Shown here piece by piece: positions 53,846 to 63,443 of a DNA stretch of 64,000 nt. Below the pieces are notes generated by a model. It made no database searches and was not told the DNA's origin. It saw nothing but the letters and a program-made list of their open reading frames with translations. Origin of the DNA: UTCHB3 sp964371075 (lineage in GTDB: Bacteria > Bacteroidota > Ignavibacteria > Ignavibacteriales > Ignavibacteriaceae); NCBI GenBank assembly GCA_964371075.1, contig CAYJKN010000005.1:62001-126000 (forward strand), given 5' to 3'. How positions within the stretch are numbered: the first letter of the stretch is position 1; every line of letters starts with the position of its first letter. Position numbers and translations under genes: made by a program.

Positions 53846-54682
53846 ATGATAATGTCTAACAATCTTTGGTCTCGTATTTTAAGTGTTTTAATAATTTTAG
53901 CAGGTGTTTTCACCCTCACATCATGCACTTCGGTACAAAATGCAACAAGTTCACCGGCAAATGAAGCCGTTCTAGTTGATGGTATGAGAAATGACTGGAT
54001 GGGAAGACTCACCCAAATTGAAGATGATAACATTGCATTTGGGTTCAAAAACGATGACAAGTCACTTTATATCCTGATGGTGACCGCCAACCGACAAAAC
54101 ATAATGAAAATCCTAAACACAGGACTTACACTCTGGGTCAATTCCGAAGGTGGTGAAGAACTTGGATTTAGATATCCACTAAAACCACTCCCCGAAGACT
54201 TAAGAGAAATCAGAGGGTTCGGCGATGCCAAAAAAGACCAACAACAAGACCTGATGGATTTCATTTCTGCTCTTAAAAGAATTAATAATCAAATTCAGGT
54301 GATTACCAAAGACGAATATCCAATCTATACGGCCGATGCTTCGATTGGGAAATATATCAAAGGCAATTTTAACATGAGTGAGGGACAGTTTGTAATTGAA
54401 CTGCAAATCCCCCTAAAAGGTGACGATGTCTCTGACCGGTTGTTTCAATCCTCCACAAAAACCATCTTCCTTAATTTCGAAACAGGGAAATTTGAGATGG
54501 ACGGCAAACGCCCCGGCGGTGGAATGGATCGTGACGAAGGTGAAGGCGGCGGAATGCCCGGTGGTGGAGGTGGTCATGGCGGTGGAATGGGCAAAGGCCA
54601 GGGTGGTAATCGCCCCGGCGGTGGCGATCAACCCAACATGAAACAACTTAAATATTCTTTTAAGGTTGAGCTGGTAAGGTAG
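53846..54682 (+). CDS. Lipoprotein with Gly/Met-rich tail
   Basis: 278 residues. Lipoprotein signal (ILSVLIILAGVFTLTSC). The mature part begins VLVDGMRNDWMGRL and looks beta-rich (DKSLYILMVTANRQNIMKI; KTIFLNFETGKFEMDGKRP), similar to DOMON/carbohydrate-binding-like folds. About 45 residues near the end are low complexity: GGGMDRDEGEGGGMPGGGGG and further Gly/His/Met/Lys. Two starts are possible (ATG 53846 or 53852). Function unknown. Confidence 0.75.
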   Translation: MIMSNNLWSRILSVLIILAGVFTLTSCTSVQNATSSPANEAVLVDGMRNDWMGRLTQIEDDNIAFGFKNDDKSLYILMVTANRQNIMKILNTGLTLWVNSEGGEELGFRYPLKPLPEDLREIRGFGDAKKDQQQDLMDFISALKRINNQIQVITKDEYPIYTADASIGKYIKGNFNMSEGQFVIELQIPLKGDDVSDRLFQSSTKTIFLNFETGKFEMDGKRPGGGMDRDEGEGGGMPGGGGGHGGGMGKGQGGNRPGGGDQPNMKQLKYSFKVELVR

Positions 54683-54716
54683 TAATCATTATTTTTTAAT
54701 TCTAAACTGCTTTAGT

Positions 54717-54724
54717 TAAATTTG
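54717..54724 (+). promoter_or_regulatory. Candidate -7 element of the HepT/MntA pair
   Basis: TAAATTTG fits the TAnnTTTG consensus 33 nt before the TTG start; an AT-rich tract (ATTTTTTAAT) lies near the -33 position. Confidence 0.4.
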
Positions 54725-54756
54725 CAGTGTTAATTCATTTTCAGACAGGAATAAAA

Positions 54757-55026
54757 TTGATCACAAAAAAGAAACTCAACCGTGCCATTGAGATTTGCAA
54801 GGAAAATGGAGTTACCCGGATTGTACTTTTTGGAAGTGCTGCAAAAAACCTGCATGAAGCCAGAGACATTGACCTTGGTGTCGAAGGTATTAGTGGATGG
54901 GATGCACTATCTCTCGCTGGTAAGATCGAAAACGAAATTGGTGTGAATGTGGATATCGTTGATATATCCAAGGAATCTGATTTCATCGACCACATAAAGC
55001 GCTACGGAAAAGTAATCTATGCTTGA
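54757..55026 (+). CDS. MntA-like nucleotidyltransferase antitoxin
   Basis: About 89 residues. Minimal nucleotidyltransferase with the signature LFGSAAKNLHEARDIDLGV (GS-x9-DxD). In HepT/MntA pairs the MntA enzyme AMPylates the toxin and silences it. The frame is open from GTG 54727, but AGGA at 54747-54750, six nt before TTG 54757, makes that TTG the likely start. The gene overlaps the HEPN gene by 8 nt. Confidence 0.85.
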   Translation: MITKKKLNRAIEICKENGVTRIVLFGSAAKNLHEARDIDLGVEGISGWDALSLAGKIENEIGVNVDIVDISKESDFIDHIKRYGKVIYA

Positions 55027-55477
55027 TAAGCAATATAAATTAGAAATTGAATTAGAACTCATCTCATTGAGAAAAGTCTTGGTGGAAATTAACATTGTCC
55101 TTGAGAAAAGTAGATATTCTGACCCGGATAATATTCTGCGAGCTGCGATGGGTAGTTACCTGGCACAATTTTACAATGGAATCGAAAATATTTTAAAACG
55201 AATAGCTAAAGGTTATAGTGTAAACTTACCAAAATCGGAGAATTGGCACAGAGACCTTTTTTTGATGTACTGTGAAGGTGGAAATCCTCTCTTGCCCATC
55301 CTCTTCGATGGACAACTCGAATCTGCTATGAATGCTTTTCGTAAATTCAGGCATGTAGTTTTTCACGGATATAGTTTTTCGCTCGATTGGGACACTATGG
55401 TTTCCGGAGTTGAGAGAATTGACACAACCTTTGAGACTTTCTGTTCCAAGCTAAAACAATCAGACCTCATTGACTAA
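55019..55477 (+). CDS. HepT-like HEPN toxin
   Basis: 152 residues, all helical. It contains RHVVFHGY, which matches the RX4HXY signature of HepT ribonucleases; the Tyr is the residue modified by MntA. The upstream nucleotidyltransferase overlaps it by 8 nt, the classic toxin-antitoxin layout. Length is near that of HepT proteins. Confidence 0.83.
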   Translation: MLDKQYKLEIELELISLRKVLVEINIVLEKSRYSDPDNILRAAMGSYLAQFYNGIENILKRIAKGYSVNLPKSENWHRDLFLMYCEGGNPLLPILFDGQLESAMNAFRKFRHVVFHGYSFSLDWDTMVSGVERIDTTFETFCSKLKQSDLID

Positions 55478-55604
55478 CCACCATTAATTAACCAAATTCA
55501 GTCCCCCCTTCCAAAAAAAATATTTTACCCTCATTTCATGCTTTTTCGCGGATAATTGTTTAAGTTACGGGTGACCTAACTTAAACTTGTTCGAGGAGTG
55601 AAAC

Positions 55605-56555
55605 ATGAAAAGGTTGTTACTGTACTCGTGTATGATTCTGGTCGCATTTAATGTGGTTTCCAGAGCCGGAGATAAAGGTCCAACACTTACTACTGTCACT
55701 GAGTCCATACTCAATTTTATGGATGATGGCAAGTGGTATCCAAAGACCGTTTGGAATATTTTAGGGATGCAAAACGGAGAAGAACTCAAAACTACCATCA
55801 AAGATATGAATGGTAAGATCGTTGCTGATGCAACATGGCAATTCACCGCCAATTATGACGGAGAATGGGCAAAAGTTACAGACTGTCTCAAATTTTCACC
55901 AACAGGACACCCCTCCACAGCCTTCGATAAACTTCCCTTATTTGCCCCCGGCAATTACAAACTGGAGATTTATGCCGGTGGTAAACTAATTTGGGAAACT
56001 CCATTCGAAATCACTAAAACTGTTAAAGCCGGAAAAGCAAGGTTTGCTTGCACCGGACCCTGGACGGATATCGCTTATATTTATGAAGATGACGGTTCAA
56101 ATGGAGGTATCGTATCTTTTTGGTTTGGTGCTCCAACCGATGTAAAATGGTTCTGGGAGAATAATGATGGGTATGAAAGGAGCATGGAACTGAGGTCGGA
56201 AGTCATTAAAAATGGCGAAGTACTCATTACCAAAGGTCCGGAACAATACGATCAATTTAGAAACTTCCCCGGACAAGCAAGGAAATTTGGGAAATCTGTT
56301 GCTTATACAATGGATTTTAAACCAAAAGTGATGTCCCAGGATGGTGAGTATAGAATTGTAATTTATGCAAGTGATCAATACAAAAACCAGTGGAATCCAA
56401 TAGTGGACTTCACATTTCCTGTGGTAAACGGGAAAATTCCGATTAATGAGGAGATGTCAGGAGCGAAGGCTGATCCGCTTCACAAATGTATAACTTCCTC
56501 AGCTTATTATGTAAAAGGAGCTGTAAAGAATACTGTTCCTAATTACAAACAGTAA
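55605..56555 (+). CDS. Secreted protein of unknown function
   Basis: 316 residues with a signal peptide (RLLLYSCMILVAFNVVSRA). Beta-rich body with two repeated parts: GKWYPKTVWNILGMQNGEEL with APGNYKLEIYAGGKLIWETP, and GIVSFWFGAPTDVKWFWEN with QDGEYRIVIYASDQYKNQW. These look like Ig-like or jelly-roll sandwich domains. A GAGG-type ribosome binding site precedes the ATG. No family recognised. Confidence 0.75.
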   Translation: MKRLLLYSCMILVAFNVVSRAGDKGPTLTTVTESILNFMDDGKWYPKTVWNILGMQNGEELKTTIKDMNGKIVADATWQFTANYDGEWAKVTDCLKFSPTGHPSTAFDKLPLFAPGNYKLEIYAGGKLIWETPFEITKTVKAGKARFACTGPWTDIAYIYEDDGSNGGIVSFWFGAPTDVKWFWENNDGYERSMELRSEVIKNGEVLITKGPEQYDQFRNFPGQARKFGKSVAYTMDFKPKVMSQDGEYRIVIYASDQYKNQWNPIVDFTFPVVNGKIPINEEMSGAKADPLHKCITSSAYYVKGAVKNTVPNYKQ

Positions 56556-56569
56556 GATCAATTTCCGGG

Positions 56570-56607
56570 ACAGCGTGAAGTTGAAATAAACCCCAATTTC
56601 ACGCTGT
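56570..56607. terminator. Inverted repeat between convergent genes
   Basis: Perfect 10-bp arms ACAGCGTGAA 56570-56579 and TTCACGCTGT 56598-56607 with an 18-nt loop. It can serve both the gene ending at 56555 and the pump operon ending at 56624, although T-tracts are short. Confidence 0.7.
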
Positions 56608-56623
56608 TTGCATCCTCTGCTAC

Positions 56624-59600
56624 TTATCCCACATCTTTCGAATCAATGTTACCCACGGTGGAAATAGCCGCCTGACTTGTATCTATTTGTGCCCCGTTAG
56701 AATCCTTTTTTTCAAACCAGGGATAAAAAGCCGGAATCAAAATCAATGTAAGCAAGGTAGATGAAATTAACCCCCCGATGACAACGGTTGCCAGCGGTTT
56801 CTGTATTTCAGATCCGGCACCCGTGGCAAATAGCATTGGAATAAGACTTGTAATTGCTATCAATGCTGTCATTAACACAGGTCTCAAGCGTGACATGCTT
56901 CCTGTTTTGATTGCCTCATGAAGTTCCATCCCATTTTCTTTCAGATCAGCAATATATGACACAAGTACAACACCATTTAACACCGCAACTCCAAATAATA
57001 CGATAAAACCAACTGATGCAGGAACAGATAAAAACTGCCCTGAAATGTACAATGAAAACACTCCTCCTATTAATGCAAATGGAAGATTTGACATCACCAA
57101 CAGCACTCGCCTGATTGATCTGAAAGTAACAAAAAGTAATAAAAATATTAAACCAACCGCCAAAGGCCCAATTATTACCAGTTTTTCGGTAGCTCTCTGT
57201 TGGTTTTCAAATTGCCCACCCCAGGAAAGATAATATCCTGAAGGCAGTCTGACACCTTCTTTGAGCTTTTCTTTCACTTCTGCAACAAATCCACCCATGT
57301 CTCTACCACTTATATTCAATTCTATCCCGATCCTTCTAATACCATCCTGACGGCTGATCTGGACAGGACCTTCGATAATCCCTATTGTTGCCAACTGTCG
57401 AAGTGGAAGACGGTTTTCTGTTTGAGTCGGGACCATGATATTACCAATTGATTCGACCGAATTCCTGTATCTCTCAGGAAGTCTTAAGACAATATCAAAA
57501 CTTCGATTTTTTTCAAAAAAACGGGAAGCTGTTTTTCCCGCAATCGCAATTTCAATAATATTTTGCACATCACTTATATTCAGTCCGTACCGAGCAATTT
57601 TACTCCTGTCAATTTTGACGGTTAGATATGGTTGCCCGCCTACTTTTTCAGCCATAATATCTTCTGCTCCATCAACAGAGGAGAGAATACTGACTATTTC
57701 CCCAGCTTTGAGTTTAAGGGTATCCAAATCTTCTCCAAAGAGTTTGATGATCAATTGTGACTTTGTTCCGGCAACCAACTCATCAATTCTGCACTGGATC
57801 GGTTGACTGAATCCAAATCCTATCCCGGGGATGGTTTCAAGCGATTCACGCATTCTGCCAAACAACTCTTCCCGCGAAATATCTTCCTTCCACTCACTTC
57901 TCGGCTTCAGTATCCCAACAAATCCCGTCTTATCAACACCCCGGGTATCAAGAGCTGTGCTTGTCTGCCCCGTTTTACTTACAACTGTTCCAAGTTCTGC
58001 AAATTCCTTAAGTTTTTTTGAAACAAGTTTGTTGATTTCCATTGCTTTATCGAGAGAGACACCGGGCAACAACGCAACATCCGCATCAAATGCTCCTTCG
58101 TCCATAATGGGAATAAACTCTGTTCCCAACCTGGTGAAAGTAAAGAGTGCAGCCGCCAAAAACAAAAAAGCAACACCCAGAATAATTGCTTTCTTCCTTT
58201 GGGCAATCTCAAATATCCTCAGATAGTACCTCTGAGCATATTTCATAACAAAACTCTCTTTTTCAGGCTGAGCTTTTAAGAAGATTGAACACAACACAGG
58301 AGTTATAAAGATTGAAATCAAAAGTGAGCAGATAATTGCAACCCCTACAGTAAGAGCCAAAGGTGCAAACATTTTCCCTTCAATCCCCTCGAGGGTGAGT
58401 ATAGGGATAAATGTGGTTGCTATGATTATTTCGCCGAGGATACTTGGTTTCCTCACTTCAAGCACACCCTTAAGTACTGTGGAAATTTTTCCCGAATCAC
58501 CTCTAGATTCACTCAAATGCCTCTGGACATTCTCCATCTGAATGATCGCAGCATCTATAATGATCCCTATCGAAATTGCAAGTCCACCAAGAGACATTAA
58601 ATTTGCACTTAAACCTACAATCTTCATCACAATAAATGTAGCACATAAAGTGAGAGGCAGGGCAATGAGAACTATTATACTCGCTCTGAAACTTCTGAGC
58701 AAAAGATAAAGTATCAGAAGTACAAGGATGGCTCCCTCCAACAATGCCTTGTTAACTGTGTTTACACTGGCACTTACAATCTCTGACCTGTCATAATATG
58801 GTACAATTTTTAAACCCTCCGGAAGCACATTACCTGTGTTGATTTCTTCCACTTTCTCTTTTACCGCTTCCACAACCTCTCTGCTGTTCTCCCCCCTGAG
58901 CATCATTACAATTCCTCCAACAGCTTCCTGCTTACCATCTATCATGGCTGCACCGGTTCTTACAGCTTCTCCAATTTTAATTTCGGCAACTTCCCCCAAA
59001 AGAACCGGTGTTCCGTCCGATGATTTAAGCACTATATCCCTGATATCATTCAGATTTTCAATCAATCCCACCCCACGAACAATATATTGGTCGGAGTTCT
59101 TCTCGAGAATATTCCCACCGACATTCTGGTTGTTATTCGTAACTGCAGCAAAAACATCATTTGCCGAGATATCGAACTTTACTAATTTTTCAGGACTTAT
59201 ATTCACCTGATACTGTTTAAAGTATCCCCCAAATGAGTTTATCTCATTCACCCCATTTATACTCTTAAGGAAAGGAGTGATTACCCATTCTTGCAGAGTC
59301 CTCAATTCAGTAAGATATTTTATTCTTTCTATTGAATCCGCTGGGGATTTCCCCTCAATTGTATATTGATATATCTCACCCATCGCCGTGGCGACTGGAC
59401 CCAAAGTCATCTCCACGCCTGCAGGCACCTGTTCCCTGGCTTCGGCAAGTCTTTCGAAAACAAGCTGCCTTGCAAAATAGATATCAACATTATCTTTGAA
59501 AATTATAGTCACTATCGAGAGACCAAATTTGGTAACCGATCTTAATTGCTCAACATCGGGCAAACCCCGCATCGACATCTCAATAGGATATGTAACATCC

Positions 59601-59788
59601 CTCTCTATTTCAATAGCAGACAAACCGTCTGCATGGCTAATTATTTCGACTTGATTGTTTGTTACATCAGGGAAAGCGTCAATGGGGAGATTGATATAAG
59701 AATATATCCCAAGAACAGCAATTACAAGGGAAACAAATACCACCAATCCTCGTTGATTAAGTATGAAGATTACTATTTTTTCAAGCAT
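56624..59788 (-). CDS. Heavy-metal efflux RND pump (CzcA/CusA family)
   Basis: 1054 residues with twelve membrane helices in two halves and large periplasmic domains, the RND heavy-metal family. The TM4 segment SIGIIIDAAIIQMENVQ is closest to the CusA-type pattern (IDAAI..EN) rather than the CzcA DFG.I.DGAV pattern, but FIPIMDEGAFDADVAL lacks the CusA methionine (LYMP), so the metal is unclear. It exports metal ions driven by protons and pairs with the adaptor encoded directly upstream (1-nt overlap). No outer-membrane TolC-like gene is present nearby. Confidence 0.93.
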   Translation of the reverse strand: MLEKIVIFILNQRGLVVFVSLVIAVLGIYSYINLPIDAFPDVTNNQVEIISHADGLSAIEIERDVTYPIEMSMRGLPDVEQLRSVTKFGLSIVTIIFKDNVDIYFARQLVFERLAEAREQVPAGVEMTLGPVATAMGEIYQYTIEGKSPADSIERIKYLTELRTLQEWVITPFLKSINGVNEINSFGGYFKQYQVNISPEKLVKFDISANDVFAAVTNNNQNVGGNILEKNSDQYIVRGVGLIENLNDIRDIVLKSSDGTPVLLGEVAEIKIGEAVRTGAAMIDGKQEAVGGIVMMLRGENSREVVEAVKEKVEEINTGNVLPEGLKIVPYYDRSEIVSASVNTVNKALLEGAILVLLILYLLLRSFRASIIVLIALPLTLCATFIVMKIVGLSANLMSLGGLAISIGIIIDAAIIQMENVQRHLSESRGDSGKISTVLKGVLEVRKPSILGEIIIATTFIPILTLEGIEGKMFAPLALTVGVAIICSLLISIFITPVLCSIFLKAQPEKESFVMKYAQRYYLRIFEIAQRKKAIILGVAFLFLAAALFTFTRLGTEFIPIMDEGAFDADVALLPGVSLDKAMEINKLVSKKLKEFAELGTVVSKTGQTSTALDTRGVDKTGFVGILKPRSEWKEDISREELFGRMRESLETIPGIGFGFSQPIQCRIDELVAGTKSQLIIKLFGEDLDTLKLKAGEIVSILSSVDGAEDIMAEKVGGQPYLTVKIDRSKIARYGLNISDVQNIIEIAIAGKTASRFFEKNRSFDIVLRLPERYRNSVESIGNIMVPTQTENRLPLRQLATIGIIEGPVQISRQDGIRRIGIELNISGRDMGGFVAEVKEKLKEGVRLPSGYYLSWGGQFENQQRATEKLVIIGPLAVGLIFLLLFVTFRSIRRVLLVMSNLPFALIGGVFSLYISGQFLSVPASVGFIVLFGVAVLNGVVLVSYIADLKENGMELHEAIKTGSMSRLRPVLMTALIAITSLIPMLFATGAGSEIQKPLATVVIGGLISSTLLTLILIPAFYPWFEKKDSNGAQIDTSQAAISTVGNIDSKDVG

Positions 59789-60969
59789 TAGTGCGCATCC
59801 CCTTCAATTTCTTCCTTCTTAAGCTCTGATTTTAGATAAAATGAACCCTTAGTAACCACTTTCTCGCCTGCTTTAAGACCTTTAGTAATCTCAACCTTTT
59901 CATCCAAATGAAATCCGGTTTTTACAATTCGTTTCTCGAAAAGAGTGTCATTAATCTGGACAAAAACATACTCTTCCGACCCCTCTTTCACGAGAGCCTC
60001 AGAATCCAGCATCAAGGTTTCAACTTCTTCTCCAATACGGATAGTCATCTCGCCAAACATTTCCGGTTTAAGTTTGCCTCCTCTGTTCGGAATCTCACCC
60101 CGAATAGTAATTGTGCGGGTTTTTTCATCAACCGTCTGACCGATATTTATAATATTGCCGGAAAATTCCTCATCATCATAAGCAAGGGTGACAAAGGTTA
60201 GTTTCCCTGTTTTTACTATTCTGTTTATATCTTTTTCATAAACCTGCCCGTCAACCCAGACATTACTAGTATTCATTATCCGCAAACCGTTCGAGGTTGA
60301 CTCAACAAGTTGACCGGTAACCAGATTTCTTTCAACAACTGTTCCATTAATTGGTGATTTTATATTTAGTAGACCTGAGGAATGAAGAGCGTTCCCTTTG
60401 ATGTCAAAAACATCCTCATCCACCAACCCAACTGAGTGTATTTTTTTATCTTCCGCATTAAAATCAGCGACTGCTCTGTTGTATTCTGCATTCACCTGAT
60501 CCAACATCTGCTGTGAACTGAACCCCTTTTCGAAAAGTTTTCTTTCTCTCTCAAGAGTCGATTTTGCGAAATCCAGATTTGCCTTGGCTTTTATCAGCCC
60601 GGCTTTTAGTGCCCCAACCTCAAGACTTTCAATAGAGAAAAGTACCTGCCCTTGTTTAACATTATCGCCAACATTGACATAGACCTTCTTTATCCTTCCC
60701 TCGACCAGTGATCCGATCAGAGCTTCAGAATTTTGGTTTGTAACAATTTTGGCCGGTATATTGAGAAACCCTTTTGCGTTTGTCAGTTGAAGAGTTTCAA
60801 CCTTTAGACCAATATCCTTTTGTGTCGCCTTTGTTAATTTAATTTCGATCGCACCACTTTTTTCATCGTGATGTTCTTCTTTCGTAACCTTTTGTTCATC
60901 CCCGGAACAACCCACAAGGATAAATAAAAGCATCGTAATAATTGAGTACATTTTTAGTGAAGAATCCAA
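59788..60969 (-). CDS. RND adaptor lipoprotein (CusB/CzcB family)
   Basis: 393 residues. Lipoprotein-type signal (YSIITMLLFILVGC, then SGDEQK). Barrel-sandwich/lipoyl-like and coiled-coil hairpin segments follow (ALIGSLVEGRIKKVYVNVGD, AKANLDFAKSTLERERKLF, SSGLLNIKSPINGTVVERNL), then the beta-barrel (EMTIRIGEEVETLMLDSEAL). It links the inner-membrane pump to an outer-membrane channel. A second in-frame Met (residue 7) is also a possible start. Its stop overlaps the pump start by 1 nt. Confidence 0.93.
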   Translation of the reverse strand: MDSSLKMYSIITMLLFILVGCSGDEQKVTKEEHHDEKSGAIEIKLTKATQKDIGLKVETLQLTNAKGFLNIPAKIVTNQNSEALIGSLVEGRIKKVYVNVGDNVKQGQVLFSIESLEVGALKAGLIKAKANLDFAKSTLERERKLFEKGFSSQQMLDQVNAEYNRAVADFNAEDKKIHSVGLVDEDVFDIKGNALHSSGLLNIKSPINGTVVERNLVTGQLVESTSNGLRIMNTSNVWVDGQVYEKDINRIVKTGKLTFVTLAYDDEEFSGNIINIGQTVDEKTRTITIRGEIPNRGGKLKPEMFGEMTIRIGEEVETLMLDSEALVKEGSEEYVFVQINDTLFEKRIVKTGFHLDEKVEITKGLKAGEKVVTKGSFYLKSELKKEEIEGDAH

Positions 60970-61050
60970 TTTTGCTCCAAACAGATAAAACAGTGAAAGC
61001 CCTTCAAAAGAAGAGCAAAAAATCAGAATTATATATTTATTTTGGAGTGG

Positions 61051-61395
61051 CTAAATCAGGAGTGATCGATGGGAAATATAGATGGGAAGAGGATCTGAAT
61101 TATTGACAGCAAGATTATTTATTACACCAATCGGATTGGAAGTATCGCATAACCCATCCGTCAGATAGATATTCTCAGAGAGATATTTGTTTATCTCAAG
61201 TTTGAGTTGAGGGATCTTAAAACTGACGCCGGGGATATTGGTGGTTTGAACAATTTCACAATGATCATGTTCTGAATGATCGCCGTGATCATAGTTGAAC
61301 AGGCCAAGTTCTGAGTGAACAAAGGAAAAAAGAAAAAGCGCAATTATCAGGGTCGGGATGTAAAAAGAATACCGACGGAATTTGTAAAATATCAT
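61051..61395 (-). CDS. His/Asp-rich small secreted protein
   Basis: 114 residues with an N-terminal hydrophobic segment (SFYIPTLIIALFLFSFVHS) and a metal-binding-like stretch NYDHGDHSEHDHCE. It lies 81 bp upstream of the RND adaptor on the same strand, and is likely the first gene of the metal-efflux operon; a role as periplasmic metal binder or sensor is plausible. The C-terminal part (about 60 residues) is unassigned. Confidence 0.65.
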   Translation of the reverse strand: MIFYKFRRYSFYIPTLIIALFLFSFVHSELGLFNYDHGDHSEHDHCEIVQTTNIPGVSFKIPQLKLEINKYLSENIYLTDGLCDTSNPIGVINNLAVNNSDPLPIYISHRSLLI

Positions 61396-61460
61396 CTCCT
61401 AAATATACGGTATTATGTTTTAATCACCCAACCGTTAGCATGGGCACATAAAAAAAGAGA

Positions 61461-63434
61461 GAGGCTGTCTCAAAAGGGGCAGCCTTTTTTATTATATTCT
61501 CAGATTTAGCAAAAAGAGTCTTTTCCTCAAGTTGGCTCCTACTTATGATCCCCGTTTTATTGATCCCTCGCCTTACGTTAAATTCTAGAAGAGTTTGACT
61601 CTTCTTTTCGCCTGAAAATTGACCAAATCAGTTTAGCCTAAATATGTTCTAACCTATTGTAATATATAGTAGTTAAGAGGAATATTTATTTTTATATCCG
61701 GTCATTATTTCGTATTTTTGCTTATGAAAAAGACACCAAAAACCCCTGCATTCAAGCCCTACGATCAGCATCAGATGTTTCTGTTTCCTCCTTCAATTGA
61801 GGATATGATACCCAAGGAGCATCCTGTTCGTGTGGTAAACTCAATTCTTGATAAAATTAACTATAAATCACTGTTCGACCGATATCCGGGTGGAGGGACT
61901 TCCAGTTATAATCCCGTGATGCTTGTAAAGGTAATCGTTTATTCCTACCTTAACAATATTTACACCAGTCGAAAGATAGAAGCTGCCCTAAAGGAAAATA
62001 TTCATCATATGTGGATAAGTGGGATGCAGCAACCTGATCACAATACAATAAACAGGTTCCGCAAGGATAAGCTGAGTCTATCCCTTAAAAACCTCTTTAC
62101 TCAAGTGGTAGAACTACTGGTAGAACAGAAAGTCTTGAGTATAAAAGAGTTGTATTTAGACGGTACAAAGATAGAGGCGAATGCCAACAAGTATACCTTT
62201 GTTTGGGGCAATGCGATTAAGTCAAACAAAGAGAAAATGAAGAAGCAGCTTAAGGATATTTGGGAATTTGCTTAAAAACAGGCTTCAGAGGATGAGAAGG
62301 AAGATTTTCCCTTTGAGTACCATGAGCCCGATCCTGAGAGTGTCAAGGAGGCAATAGAGAGGATTAATAAATCTTTGTCAGACAGCGAGGCCGAGGTGCC
62401 GGCAAAGCTAAAGCAGAAGTTGAAATACGCAGAGAAGAACTGGCCGGTGAACCTGAAGAAATATCAGGAACAGGAAGGTATACTTGGTGAGAGGAAGTCG
62501 TATAGCAAGACAGATAAAGATGCGACATTCATGCGGATGAAAGAAGATCACATGATGAACGGGCAGTTAAAAGCGGGTTATAATGTAGAGATAGCAACGA
62601 ACAACCAGTTAGTGGTAAGTTATGATATTTTCCAGAAACCCGGTGACACAACGACATTACCTGATGTAGTAAAGGGAATACAGCAGGAATATGGAGAGAG
62701 CCCTGAGTACTTGGTTGCGGATGCCGGTTATGGGTCTGAAGAGAATTATCAGTTCCTACAGAAGGAGGGAATAAAGGGAGTAATAAAGTACAATTATTAT
62801 GATGCAAAGAAGAAAAGGAAAAGTAAGTATCCATTCAGTCCCGAGAATCTTTACTATAATCAACAAGAGGATTGTTTAATCTGTCCCATGGGTCAGAGAA
62901 TGGATTATGCAGGAAAACGGTACAGAAAGACAGAAAATGGTTACACCCTTGAGTTGAGCAGGTACAAGGCGAAGAACTGTGAGGGATGCCCACTTCGGGG
63001 AGTGTGTCACAAAGGTGCCGGGGAGAGAGTTATAGAAATAACTCATACAGGGAGAGAAGTAAGACAGAAGGCGGAAGAGATACTCGAATCAGAGACCGGA
63101 GCAGAACTCTACAGACGGAGAAAGATAGATGTGGAGCCTGTCTTCGGAAACATAAAGCAAAACATGGGATTTACGAGGTTCACTCTTCGAGGTAAAAAGG
63201 GTGTGCTGACAGAGTTGGGATTGGTGGCTTTTGCTCACAATTTTAGAAAGATCATATTAGGCAAAATGTTCGACTTTACCCCAAATTTTGCTTAAAAAAG
63301 GGGATAACACCCTTTTTTTTGATCAAAAAACACAAAAGTTACTTTGGTTAATAAACAATTACCGGTAATATTCGAAAAAACGAAAAATGACATAAAAAAA
63401 GAGGCTGCTGGATATTTACTATCGAGACAGCCTC
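61461..63434 (+). mobile_element. IS1182-type insertion sequence
   Basis: Perfect 11-bp terminal inverted repeats: GAGGCTGTCTC at 61461-61471 and GAGACAGCCTC at 63424-63434, giving about 1974 bp around a single transposase reading frame. The flanking CATAAAA-like bases are also similar, so the true ends may lie a few bases further out. No clear target-site duplication was seen. Each end can fold into a hairpin (for example AGGCTG 61462-61467 with CAGCCT 61480-61485, then T residues). Confidence 0.8.
61724..63295 (+). pseudogene. IS1182 family transposase with in-frame stop
   Basis: The first part (184 codons, 61724-62275) has the DUF772-type N-terminal domain (MFLFPPSIEDMIPKEHPVR; NTINRFRKDKL) and LYLDGTKIEANANKYTFVW. 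A TAA at 62273-62275 interrupts the frame, which then continues unchanged to 63295 with the DDE part (YLVADAGYGSEENYQFL; RKIDVEPVFGNIKQNMGFTR; LVAFAHNFRKI). A Cys cluster (CPMGQ...CEGCPLRGVC) is also present. Only one substitution separates it from an intact frame; the element is probably inactive or was recently inactivated. Confidence 0.85.
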
Positions 63435-63438
63435 TTTT
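63397..63438 (-). terminator. Terminator of tRNA-Ser, formed at the IS end
   Basis: On the minus strand AAAAGAGGCTG (63438-63428) pairs with CAGCCTCTTTT (63407-63397), an 11-bp perfect stem, followed by a T-run (63400-63394). It starts six bases after the tRNA 3' end and coincides with the right end of the insertion sequence. Confidence 0.8.
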
Positions 63439-63443
63439 ATGGG

